From: an uncultured bacterium
GTDB lineage: Bacteria > Edwardsbacteria > AC1 > EtOH8
DNA: 13,049 nt
Assembly: GCA_937958665.1 (NCBI GenBank)
Contig: CALGNM010000116.1
Span: 1 to 13,049 of the forward strand
Direction of reading: 5' to 3'
Shown here one piece after another: positions 1-6,606 of the stretch. Both the position numbers and the translations under genes were made by a program. The stretch's first letter is position 1. Each line of letters begins with the position of its first letter. The notes beneath the pieces were generated by a model. It saw only the letters and a program-made list of their open reading frames with translations, ran no database searches and had not been told where the DNA came from.

Positions 1-52
1 ACCGCGCCCACCGGGATTTACACTCTTTCCCTACACGACGCGCTTCCGATCT
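1..52 (+). other. Illumina P5/universal adapter (contaminant)
   Basis: These 52 bases align without gaps to the last 52 bases of the Illumina universal (P5 plus read-1 primer) adapter. I count 47 identities and 5 substitutions, at positions 3, 7, 14, 18 and 42; the stretch from 19 to 41 is exact. The adapter ends with its usual CGATCT at 52, and genomic sequence begins at 53. This is not biological sequence and should be trimmed before any gene is called here. Confidence 0.97.
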
Positions 53-511
53 GGATACGCCAGGGGAATAATAGTTTACAGCGACCGGGTGGCTGTGACC
101 GGGAGCGGGGGGCAGAGCCGGGAATTGAAATTCAAGGATTACGGCGAGATGAAGGTCGAAAAAAGGGAGATACTGGACGCCCTGGACAACCGTAATCTTT
201 TGGGCATATCCGTATTTATCTTTTGGATGACTTTTTATGTTATCGGCAAACTGTTCAGCGCATTGTTTTTAGCTGGGCTGGGGATGAATTTTCGCTCCCT
301 GCTCAGAATGGCCATGCCCTTCGGCGATATCTACAAACTCGCCGTCCATTCCCTTACCCTCGGCATGGTGCTGGACGCATTGCTAACCATGCTGGGAATG
401 GAATTTCCCTACTTTTTCGTTCTGTACTACCTGATGTCGGCCTCTTATCTATGGCAGGGTATGGGGCAGGTGCGGGACCAGGACATGTCTGCCGCCGGAT
501 TAAGGGAATGA
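53..511 (+). CDS. DUF1189-like integral membrane protein, 5'-truncated
   Basis: The reading frame is open from the first genomic base (53) to the TGA at 509-511, giving 152 residues of a C-terminal fragment; the true start lies off the contig. An internal GTG at 89 is unlikely to be the start, because coding-like sequence continues upstream to the adapter. About 50 polar residues come first, including a DRV...GQSRE stretch. Three hydrophobic segments follow, roughly at bases 205-285, 335-395 and 405-465. This layout and the pattern of the last segments recall the C-terminal half of DUF1189 proteins (about 260 residues, function unknown), but the assignment is from memory of the family pattern only. 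It is the first visible gene of a + strand run with the PHP and thiD genes. Function is not known. Confidence 0.6.
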   Translation, partial: GYARGIIVYSDRVAVTGSGGQSRELKFKDYGEMKVEKREILDALDNRNLLGISVFIFWMTFYVIGKLFSALFLAGLGMNFRSLLRMAMPFGDIYKLAVHSLTLGMVLDALLTMLGMEFPYFFVLYYLMSASYLWQGMGQVRDQDMSAAGLRE

Positions 512-525
512 GATGGCAGATACGT

Positions 526-545
526 CCGACCGGCCATCTGGTCGG
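526..545. other. Short inverted repeat between genes
   Basis: The 54-base gap between the DUF1189-like gene and the PHP gene contains a 6-bp perfect inverted repeat (CCGACC at 526-531 and GGTCGG at 540-545) with an 8-base loop. No T-tract follows, so it is not a standard intrinsic terminator. It could be a weak mRNA structure just upstream of the PHP start, which has no clear Shine-Dalgarno sequence, or it could be chance in GC-rich DNA. Confidence 0.25.
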
Positions 546-565
546 CCGAACTTTATGAACTTGCG

Positions 566-1366
566 ATGAACCGAGAGATACTAAAATACCAGGTCGGCAC
601 CATTGACACCCACCTGCATACCAGGCATTCCTGCGACTCCCAGATGGAGCCGACCGAGGCCTGCCGCCGGGCCATGGAACTGGGCCTTAAGGCGCTGGTC
701 TTCACCGAGCATGTCGATTTCGACCCGGCCGATCAGGGCTATGGGGTCTACGACGACAGGGCCATAGAGTCCAGCCTGGCCGAATGCCGGGTGATGGCCG
801 GGCAGCACCTGAAAGTTTATAAAGGGGTGGAGATCACATTTCAAACTCAGTACCGCGACCAAATAGAAAAGTTTATCCGCTCCGGCCGGTTCGACCTGGT
901 GATTGGCTCGGTCCACATGGTGGGGGCGGATGACGTCTCCCGGCCGGAACTGGCTGACAAATATTTCGGGCGGCTGGAGGAGGAGCCGGCCTATCGTGCC
1001 TATCTCCAGGAGGTCCTGAGGCTGGTCGAAAGCCGGCTGTTTGATTGCCTGGGACACCTGGACCTTTGCAAGAGATACGGGGTCCGGCGCTATGGGGCCA
1101 TGTTGTGGCAGAGATACCAAAGGCCGATCAGGAAGATAATGGAAAGGGCGATCCAGCAGGGGCTGATGGTGGAGATCAACACCTCGGGCCTGCGGCACGA
1201 TCCCCAGGAGACCTACCCCGCCCTGCCGGCGGTTATGGAATACCTGAAAATGGGCGGCACCCAGCTGACCCTGGGCAGCGATGCCCATCAACCGGAACAT
1301 ATTGCCTTCGGCTTCGCGGACGTCTTAACCAAAATTCCCGAACTGAAAGGGGTCAACAAGAAATGA
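566..1366 (+). CDS. PHP-domain phosphoesterase, histidinol-phosphatase (HisJ/HisK) family
   Basis: This 266-residue protein matches the size of PHP-type histidinol-phosphatases, which release phosphate from L-histidinol phosphate in histidine synthesis using a multi-metal centre. All expected metal ligands are visible in order: H16 and H18 in DTHLHT, E48-H49 in FTEHVD, E89 in KGVEIT, H117 in GSVHMV, H164 and D166 in HLD, and D239 and H241 in GSDAH. ATG 566 is the first possible start in this frame after the upstream stop at 511, and no good Shine-Dalgarno precedes it. No other his gene is nearby, so the substrate is not supported by context; another PHP phosphatase activity is possible. The family call is strong, the histidinol-phosphate role moderate. 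Its stop codon overlaps the thiD start (ATGA). Confidence 0.88.
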   Translation: MNREILKYQVGTIDTHLHTRHSCDSQMEPTEACRRAMELGLKALVFTEHVDFDPADQGYGVYDDRAIESSLAECRVMAGQHLKVYKGVEITFQTQYRDQIEKFIRSGRFDLVIGSVHMVGADDVSRPELADKYFGRLEEEPAYRAYLQEVLRLVESRLFDCLGHLDLCKRYGVRRYGAMLWQRYQRPIRKIMERAIQQGLMVEINTSGLRHDPQETYPALPAVMEYLKMGGTQLTLGSDAHQPEHIAFGFADVLTKIPELKGVNKK

Positions 1367-2154
1367 AAGTGGCGCTCACCATCGCCGGCTCCGATTCCGG
1401 CAGCGGGGCCGGCATTCAGGCCGACCTGAAAACCTTCGCCGCCCTGGGGGTCTACGGGATCAACGTCATCACCGCCCTTACCGCCCAGAACACCCAGGGG
1501 GTATTCGGGGTGTCCGAGCAGACCCCTAAATTCGTAGCCAAGCAGCTGTTCGTGTTGATGAGAGACATCGGCTGCCAGGCGGCCAAGACGGGGATGCTGT
1601 ACAGCGGGAAAATCATCGAGCAGGTATCCCATGACATCAGGAAGTACCAGATATCGCCTTTGGTGGTGGACCCGGTGATGGTGGCCAAGGGGGGGCACTC
1701 TCTGCTGAAAGCCGAGGCCGAGGAGGCTTTGGTGTCCTGCCTGCTGCCGCTGGCCACCCTGGTGACTCCCAATATCGAGGAGGCCCAGAAACTGTCCGGG
1801 ATGAGGCGGATCGAGAACTTGGAGCAGATGAAGGAGGCGGCCCTGAAGATATCGGTGCTGGGCCCCCGGAACATCCTGATCAAAGGAGGGCACCTGCCGG
1901 GCCGGGCCACCGACCTCTTGTTCGATGGCAAGGTGTTCAAGACCTACGATTGCGAAAGAATCGACACCACCAACACCCATGGCACCGGCTGCACCTACTC
2001 GGCCGCCATCACCGCCGGCCTGGCTCGCGGCCTGGGCCTGGAGCATTCCATCGAGCGGGCCAAGGAATATGTGACCGGCTGCATCAGGCATTCCCTGGCC
2101 CTGGGCCACGGCTTCGGGCCGCTGGATCACTTCTGGGCCTCGCCGGGCAGCTGA
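1363..2154 (+). CDS. thiD: Hydroxymethylpyrimidine / phosphomethylpyrimidine kinase ThiD
   Basis: This 263-residue protein has the normal length and motifs of the ribokinase-fold kinase ThiD, which phosphorylates HMP and then HMP-P to HMP-PP for thiamine synthesis in the cytoplasm. Visible motifs are TIAGSDSGSGAGIQADLK (residues 6-23, substrate binding), TAQNT (40-44), KTGM (75-78), VVDPVM (101-106), TPN.EEA, and HGTGCT (206-211), which carries the anion-hole and catalytic region with C210. ATG 1363 was chosen over upstream in-frame codons because the homologous N-terminus begins there, it overlaps the PHP stop by four bases (ATGA), and an AAGGGG stretch lies about 11 bases upstream. There is no ThiE fusion, no other thi gene and no TPP riboswitch in view. 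This suggests a salvage or housekeeping copy transcribed with its neighbours. Confidence 0.95.
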   Translation: MKVALTIAGSDSGSGAGIQADLKTFAALGVYGINVITALTAQNTQGVFGVSEQTPKFVAKQLFVLMRDIGCQAAKTGMLYSGKIIEQVSHDIRKYQISPLVVDPVMVAKGGHSLLKAEAEEALVSCLLPLATLVTPNIEEAQKLSGMRRIENLEQMKEAALKISVLGPRNILIKGGHLPGRATDLLFDGKVFKTYDCERIDTTNTHGTGCTYSAAITAGLARGLGLEHSIERAKEYVTGCIRHSLALGHGFGPLDHFWASPGS

Positions 2155-2155
2155 T

Positions 2156-2160
2156 GAAGG
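2156..2160 (+). promoter_or_regulatory. Ribosome binding site of the VWA gene
   Basis: GAAGG lies 7 bases upstream of ATG 2168 in the 13-base gap after thiD. It supports 2168 as the start; the ATG that overlaps the thiD stop at 2154 is in a different frame. Confidence 0.6.
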
Positions 2161-2167
2161 CTGGTCC

Positions 2168-4108
2168 ATGTCGTTGATCTCCTTCCAGAACCCGGCCGGG
2201 CTGCTGCTGCTGCCGCTGGCCGCCGCCCCCCTGGCCATCCACTGGCTGCAGCGGGAGAGGGCCAGGGTGATTTCCTTTCCCAGCGTTCGATTGCTTAGGT
2301 CCGTTCCCAGCCGATCCTGGCACCGCGACCGGATCCGGCAATGGTTGCTGCTGGCGGCCAGGGTTATGCTGATCCTCTTCCTGATACTGCTGATATCAGG
2401 CCCCCGGGCGCACTTTCCCCTCCCGGGCTGGGTGGCGCCATCGGAGGGCAGCCTGGTGATCATCATCGACGATTCGGCCAGCATGTCGGCCCCAGTGGGA
2501 GGGTCCAGCCCCTTTCAGCAGGCCAGGGACGAGGCTTCAAGGTTGGTGGCCAAGCTGGGGGTCAAGGCCCAGGTGGCGGTTATTTCCGGATCGGTGGGGC
2601 ACCGGGTTCTGACCGGCTTCGCTTCACCGGACCGGGCCGGGCCAGCCATCGGCCCGGTCGTTTCCAGTGAGACAGGCACCGACCTTACCGGGGCCCTGCT
2701 GGCGGCCGACCGGATGCTGGAGGGCCGGGGGGGGGCGGGGATCGTAGTTTTCTCCGATCTGATGAAGCATGGCTTCGGTCCCCAACCTCTGCCGCCGCTG
2801 CGCTCGGGGGCCGGGATCTCCCTGGTGCAGTGCGGGGGCGACACTCCCCCCGGCAACCTCTGCTGGGAGAGGGTCGACTATTACCCCCTGAAGGGCCGGT
2901 TGCTAGCCCAGGGGCGCGCCATCGGAAGATCAGCCCTGGAAATTGCATTATTGTCGGAAGGTCGTGTGGCGGCCAAGGCCGCGGTCCATCCGGATTCAGA
3001 AGGGGTCTTCTCAATAAGCTTGGCCTGGGACGGAGCCGGGCCGGCTTTTCTTCAGGGCCCGCCCGATGGCCTGCCGGTGGATGACCGTTATTACCTGGCT
3101 CCAGGCGGGGCTTCTGGCGTGGATGTTCTGCTGCTGGAGGACGGCCTGCGGCCCTCCCATATCAAGAGGGCCCTGGCCGCCCTGGCTGGAGCCGGGTATC
3201 GGGTGCAGGCCCGGCCCCCGGCCGGTGGTTTGGACCTAAGACGTTTCGGGTTGATCATTTTATCGGGGCCGGCGGTCACGATACCGGCCGGGGAACTAAC
3301 GGCCGCCGTGGAGAACGGGTCGGGCCTGCTGCTGGCGCCTTCGGCCGACGCCCAGCCCCAGAGCTACAACCGCCTGCTGGCCGGCCTGGGTTCCCAGATC
3401 AGCCTGGGTGAGGTTTATTCGGGCAACGGCCTGCGGCTGACCTTGGCCCCGGGCCAGGGTTTTTCCGGCATCAGCTCCCGGGACCTGCGGCATATTTCGG
3501 TAAACCGTTGCTGGAAACCGGCCGGCCGGAGATCCGGGCCCCTGATGGTGCAGGGCGGCGGGCCTGGTTACCTGGCTTTTGAATTCGGCCGGGGGCAGGT
3601 GGGCCTGTGGCTGCTGGGTACCGGGCCGGAGATGACCGACATCGGCTATCACCCAATTTTTCTGCCTTTGCTGGACCAGGTTTGCCGCCAGCTGTCCGGG
3701 GCGGAATCCAAACAATACCTGACCGGGAATTTTTTATCGTCTCCGGGCATCACCGGCCTGATAGGGCCGGATGGCAGGACCATCCCCCCGCTCTCCAACG
3801 AGAAGGGTCGGACATCCTGGCTGCTGGATAGGTCCGGCTGGTACCGGGCTCGGCAAGGAAACGCTGAAAGGCTGCTGGCGGCCAATCTCCCCCCCGAGGA
3901 GTCGCAACTCATCCGGATAAACCAGTCGGAACTGGAGATGGCCATGGGCCCTAACCGTTGGCGCAGAGGTCTTTCCGGGGAATCGCCTTCCGGCGGAAGT
4001 CGGCCGTTGGCCAAGCCATTACTGATGCTGGCCGGGCTAATGTTGCTGCTGGAAATGGCAATCAGAGGGATGGGCAAAAATATTCTTAAAAAGCGGTTGA
4101 CAACGTAG
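2168..4108 (+). CDS. BatA-like membrane protein with von Willebrand factor A domain
   Basis: The 646-residue protein opens with a BatA-type N-terminal region: a hydrophobic segment at about 10-28, a short loop containing a FPSVRLLR motif, and a second TM segment at about 59-78. A VWA domain follows (about 94-215), with an intact MIDAS DxSxS (D101, S103, S105), a threonine in TDLTGAL (about 171-177), and FSDL with D197. Residues about 317-390 (VLLLEDG..., LIILSGP) resemble the alpha/beta glutamine-amidotransferase-like region seen in long BatA-type proteins. A third TM (about 617-633) and a short basic tail end the protein. It is probably a membrane protein with a metal-dependent protein-binding VWA domain. 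The usual partners (MoxR ATPase, DUF58) are not adjacent. Substrate and role are unknown. A G9 run at 2727-2735 lies in the VWA coding region, but the frame reads through it intact. Confidence 0.82.
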   Translation: MSLISFQNPAGLLLLPLAAAPLAIHWLQRERARVISFPSVRLLRSVPSRSWHRDRIRQWLLLAARVMLILFLILLISGPRAHFPLPGWVAPSEGSLVIIIDDSASMSAPVGGSSPFQQARDEASRLVAKLGVKAQVAVISGSVGHRVLTGFASPDRAGPAIGPVVSSETGTDLTGALLAADRMLEGRGGAGIVVFSDLMKHGFGPQPLPPLRSGAGISLVQCGGDTPPGNLCWERVDYYPLKGRLLAQGRAIGRSALEIALLSEGRVAAKAAVHPDSEGVFSISLAWDGAGPAFLQGPPDGLPVDDRYYLAPGGASGVDVLLLEDGLRPSHIKRALAALAGAGYRVQARPPAGGLDLRRFGLIILSGPAVTIPAGELTAAVENGSGLLLAPSADAQPQSYNRLLAGLGSQISLGEVYSGNGLRLTLAPGQGFSGISSRDLRHISVNRCWKPAGRRSGPLMVQGGGPGYLAFEFGRGQVGLWLLGTGPEMTDIGYHPIFLPLLDQVCRQLSGAESKQYLTGNFLSSPGITGLIGPDGRTIPPLSNEKGRTSWLLDRSGWYRARQGNAERLLAANLPPEESQLIRINQSELEMAMGPNRWRRGLSGESPSGGSRPLAKPLLMLAGLMLLLEMAIRGMGKNILKKRLTT

Positions 4109-4126
4109 CTTAATTTATGGTAAATA
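4097..4126 (+). promoter_or_regulatory. Candidate sigma70-type promoter
   Basis: A perfect -35 hexamer TTGACA (4097-4102) overlaps the end of the VWA gene. A weak -10, TAAATA (4121-4126, three of six consensus bases), follows 18 bases later. The segment 4111-4135 is strikingly AT-rich for this GC-rich contig. The predicted transcript would start about 20 bases before the GGAGG that serves the gene at 4159. This is prediction by eye only. Confidence 0.4.
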
Positions 4127-4149
4127 TATATTCTAACCCTGTGCAATAT

Positions 4150-4154
4150 GGAGG
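4150..4154 (+). promoter_or_regulatory. Strong ribosome binding site that sets the start at 4159
   Basis: GGAGG ends 4 bases before ATG 4159, slightly close but by far the best Shine-Dalgarno in the region. The frame also contains an ATG at 4117, only 8 bases after the preceding stop, but that codon has no Shine-Dalgarno and would overlap the proposed promoter. The start at 4159 is therefore preferred. Confidence 0.7.
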
Positions 4155-4158
4155 AATT

Positions 4159-5262
4159 ATGGCGGACAACAAGCCCGTGAGCCTGGCCGGACCGATGATG
4201 GCCCTGGCCCTGGTAGCCCTGCTGACGGTGGGAGGGGTAATCGGTCTGGCGGTGGCAACCTGGCCCAAGTCTTCGGCCGATGAAGGCGGCAAGCAGAACG
4301 AGGTGCTGGCCAGGGCGGTGGCCAAGTTGGCGGTCAAGGGCTTTCTGGACTACGAAGACCAGATGGAACGCCAGTTCTATTTCGATAAGATGGTCAAGGA
4401 CATAAAGGCCGACTTTCCGGAGATAAAGGATGTCTGGGTGTTGGACGACAAACGGATGGTGGTCTACTCCCCCAAGGAGGAGGAGATTGAGAAGGCCTAT
4501 CAACTGCCGCCCGGCATATCCCAGGAGGCCGGGGAGAAGTTCCAGGTCCAACCCCTTTCCTCAGGACAGCTGTGGGTGGCGGCCCCGGTGATCTCGGCCA
4601 AGACCATCATCGGCGGGCTGAGGATGAACCTGGAGGCCCCGCCGGCCGCCTCCGGAGCCGGCGGACCGGGCCTGTTGCTGATCGTGGGCCTGGCGGCCCT
4701 GGCCATCGGCATTGCCGCCCCGCTGGCACTGCTGTCCGGAAAATCAAAACAGCTGGCCAGTTATAAGCCTGGGGCCGGAGCGGTCAGCGACGCCAAACTT
4801 AATGCCCTCAAGGCCGAGGAGGCCGCCGTCTCCGCTAAGCTGGAGGCCGCCCGGCAGCAGCTGGCCCAGGCCGAACAGGCCAAGGCCCAGCTTTCGGCCG
4901 CGGAACAGCAGATCGAGGACATGAAGAAGCAGCAGTTCGAGGAGACCTACCGTTTGGAGAACCTCAAGAAGGAGGCCGCAGAGCTGGCCGACCACATAGA
5001 CAAGCGCAAGAAGATCCTGGAGGCCAACCCCCTGGAGCGGCAGGCCGCCCTGAGCAGCGAGGATCAGGAGCTGGTCACCAAGATCGCGGCCCACAAGCAG
5101 GAGGAGATCAAGCTGGCCCAGAAGATAGAGCTGATCCGCAAGAAGGTGGTGGACCTGGACCGCCGGATAGAGAAACGCCAGAAGGAAGAGCAGGAGATCG
5201 CCGAGCGGATCGAGGCCCGCAAGAAGGAGGAGATGGACCTCAACCTGAAGATGGGCAGTTGA
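4159..5262 (+). CDS. Two-TM protein with Cache-like sensor domain and long coiled-coil tail
   Basis: The 367-residue product has TM1 at about 12-34, a likely extracytoplasmic domain of about 130 residues (38-165), TM2 at about 171-192, and a cytoplasmic tail from about 205 to the end rich in Ala, Glu, Lys and Gln, with heptad-like spacing typical of a coiled coil. In the outer domain, KDVWVLDDKRMVVYSP (90-105) followed by a PVIS...IIGGLRM strand pair resembles the core of single Cache sensor domains (I..V.V.D..G.V...S, then a later G-x-L/V strand). No HAMP, kinase, GGDEF or methyl-accepting region follows. The gene has its own apparent promoter, ribosome binding site and terminator, so it looks monocistronic. 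It may be a sensor or scaffold that acts through coiled-coil interaction. The family is not recognised and the Cache call is tentative. Confidence 0.8.
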   Translation: MADNKPVSLAGPMMALALVALLTVGGVIGLAVATWPKSSADEGGKQNEVLARAVAKLAVKGFLDYEDQMERQFYFDKMVKDIKADFPEIKDVWVLDDKRMVVYSPKEEEIEKAYQLPPGISQEAGEKFQVQPLSSGQLWVAAPVISAKTIIGGLRMNLEAPPAASGAGGPGLLLIVGLAALAIGIAAPLALLSGKSKQLASYKPGAGAVSDAKLNALKAEEAAVSAKLEAARQQLAQAEQAKAQLSAAEQQIEDMKKQQFEETYRLENLKKEAAELADHIDKRKKILEANPLERQAALSSEDQELVTKIAAHKQEEIKLAQKIELIRKKVVDLDRRIEKRQKEEQEIAERIEARKKEEMDLNLKMGS

Positions 5263-5287
5263 CCAAACGAAAACTGAAAGCCAGGAC

Positions 5288-5319
5288 GACGGGGGTGGAG
5301 GTTCTATCCCCGTCTTTTT
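5288..5319 (+). terminator. Intrinsic terminator, or attenuator ahead of the glycan cluster
   Basis: Bases 5288-5299 pair with 5303-5314: 12 pairs, ten Watson-Crick and two G-T wobbles, with a 3-base loop at 5300-5302. The basal seven pairs (GACGGGG with CCCCGTC) are perfect. A T5 tract (5315-5319) follows at once. This is a textbook rho-independent terminator, lying 25 bases after the stop of the coiled-coil gene and ending 3 bases before the flippase ATG. A GGAGG (5297-5301) lies in the hairpin apex, but it is 21 bases from the flippase start, too far for a normal Shine-Dalgarno. Confidence 0.87.
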
Positions 5320-5322
5320 GAT

Positions 5323-6606
5323 ATGAGAAGACTGCTGCGCCAAAGTCTGGGCACCTTTGCGGGCCACGGATTCGTGCTGGGAGCAGGTCTGCTGACCAGC
5401 GTCCTGCTAAACCGGGCGTTGGGGCCCGGACTGAAGGGGGTCTTTGTTTCCTGCCTGCTGATACCCCAAACTGCGGTGGTGCTTTCCGAACTGGGGCTGG
5501 GCACCGCCGGGGCTTATTGGCTGGTCCGTCGTAAGCACCGGCCGGGGATGGTCATCTGGCTACTGGCCCTGGTCAGCCTGCTGTTGGGCGGGTTGGCGGC
5601 GGCCGTCACCTGGCTGCTGCTGTCGGGCCTGCCAGCCCAGACCTGGGGCGGACTCGACCGGATGGTGGTGCTCAGCCTGATTCCGCCTGGACTGTGGCTG
5701 ACATTCGTACCGGAGATCTTTTTGGGCCTGGGGTGGCTGGCGGGGTACAACTGGTGGCGCTCCGGCTATCAGGCCTTTCGGCTGCTGGTTCTGGCCGGCC
5801 TGCTTTGGCTGATGTCCGACAAGCTGCAGGCCGCCATCTGGGGCTCGGTTCTGCTCAATTGGGCCGCCTTTCTGGCCTCTCTGGCCCTCCTCCGGCGATA
5901 CCTGAGGCCGGTTGGGGTACTGCCCCGGGAGGAGCTCCCCGGATTCCTGAAATTCGGGTCCAGGGTGTTTGCCGGGGAGGTGCTGGGCTTCCTGCACTAC
6001 CGGGCCGACATTTTGATGATAGCGCTATGGCTGGACCAAACCCAATTGGGGCTGTACGCCACCGCGGCCTTTCTGTCAGAATTGCTGTGGATGATACCTC
6101 GGGGTGCGTATGCTCCGGTGTTCACCCGGATAGCCGGAGCCGGGATGGAAAGGAATCATATCCGTCAGGCCTCTATCATTACCCTGGGGGTGACCGGGGC
6201 GGCAGCCCTGGCTGCGGCCCTCCTGATCGGGCCGGCCATCGGCTGGCTGTACGGTCTGCCATTCGCCGGAGCCATCCGGCCCTTCATAATGCTGCTGCCG
6301 GGGACGGTGCTGCTGGCCCTGCCCAAATTCCTGGAGGCCCCTTTGATTGCCGAATTGGGGGCCCCCCAGGTGCTGGTCTGGTCCAAAGGGGTGGGCCTGG
6401 CGGCCAATATCGGGCTCAATATTATGCTGATACCGAGATACGGCATCAGCGGGGCAGCGATCGCCTCCAGCCTCTCCTATTCCCTGCAGGCCGGACTTTT
6501 TTTGGGGCTTTTCGCCGGAAGGTACCAAGGCCTGCGGCCGGGCGTTGCCAGAGAGGGGGAATTGTTGGCCGGGCACGAAAGCGGAATGAATGAGCTGGCC
6601 GATTGA
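5323..6606 (+). CDS. Wzx-like polysaccharide/oligosaccharide flippase (MOP superfamily)
   Basis: The 427-residue, very hydrophobic protein has about 12 predicted membrane segments and the layout of PST/Wzx-type flippases, which move lipid-linked glycan repeat units from the cytoplasmic to the outer face of the inner membrane. The N-terminus (GAGLLTSVLLNRALGP, ending near residue 35) and a C-terminal MLIPRYGISGAAIASSLSY stretch are typical of the superfamily. ATG 5323 includes the expected N-terminal basic helix, yet no Shine-Dalgarno is visible, since the terminator hairpin and its T-tract occupy the upstream space. The next in-frame GTG (about 5374) would delete part of TM1. It is the first gene of the glycan cluster, and its last 17 bases overlap the radical SAM gene. 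Substrate specificity cannot be read from the sequence. Confidence 0.88.
   Translation: MRRLLRQSLGTFAGHGFVLGAGLLTSVLLNRALGPGLKGVFVSCLLIPQTAVVLSELGLGTAGAYWLVRRKHRPGMVIWLLALVSLLLGGLAAAVTWLLLSGLPAQTWGGLDRMVVLSLIPPGLWLTFVPEIFLGLGWLAGYNWWRSGYQAFRLLVLAGLLWLMSDKLQAAIWGSVLLNWAAFLASLALLRRYLRPVGVLPREELPGFLKFGSRVFAGEVLGFLHYRADILMIALWLDQTQLGLYATAAFLSELLWMIPRGAYAPVFTRIAGAGMERNHIRQASIITLGVTGAAALAAALLIGPAIGWLYGLPFAGAIRPFIMLLPGTVLLALPKFLEAPLIAELGAPQVLVWSKGVGLAANIGLNIMLIPRYGISGAAIASSLSYSLQAGLFLGLFAGRYQGLRPGVAREGELLAGHESGMNELAD

Noticed and set aside
1300-1370. Possible TPP riboswitch ahead of thiD
   Set aside because: There is no untranslated leader; thiD overlaps the preceding gene and no THI-box-like sequence was seen.
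1288-2484. A 398-codon open frame on the - strand opposite thiD and the start of the VWA gene
   Set aside because: It is antisense to clear homologues, has low-complexity Gln/Gly/His-rich composition and no recognisable motif. Such frames are expected opposite GC-rich genes.
4117-4158. Upstream in-frame ATG extending the coiled-coil protein by 14 residues
   Set aside because: It has no Shine-Dalgarno and lies in the proposed promoter, while ATG 4159 has GGAGG just upstream.
3649-4551. A 300-codon open frame on the - strand across the VWA/coiled-coil junction
   Set aside because: It spans the promoter region and opposes two supported genes; no family motif is visible.
5263-5322. JUMPstart/ops element ahead of the glycan cluster
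   Set aside because: I found no match to the GGCGGTAGC-type ops core in the 60-base gap; only the terminator hairpin is present.
5694-6593. A 299-codon open frame on the + strand inside the flippase gene
   Set aside because: It is a Gly/Pro/Arg-rich out-of-frame translation of a membrane protein gene, and the flippase frame is well supported.
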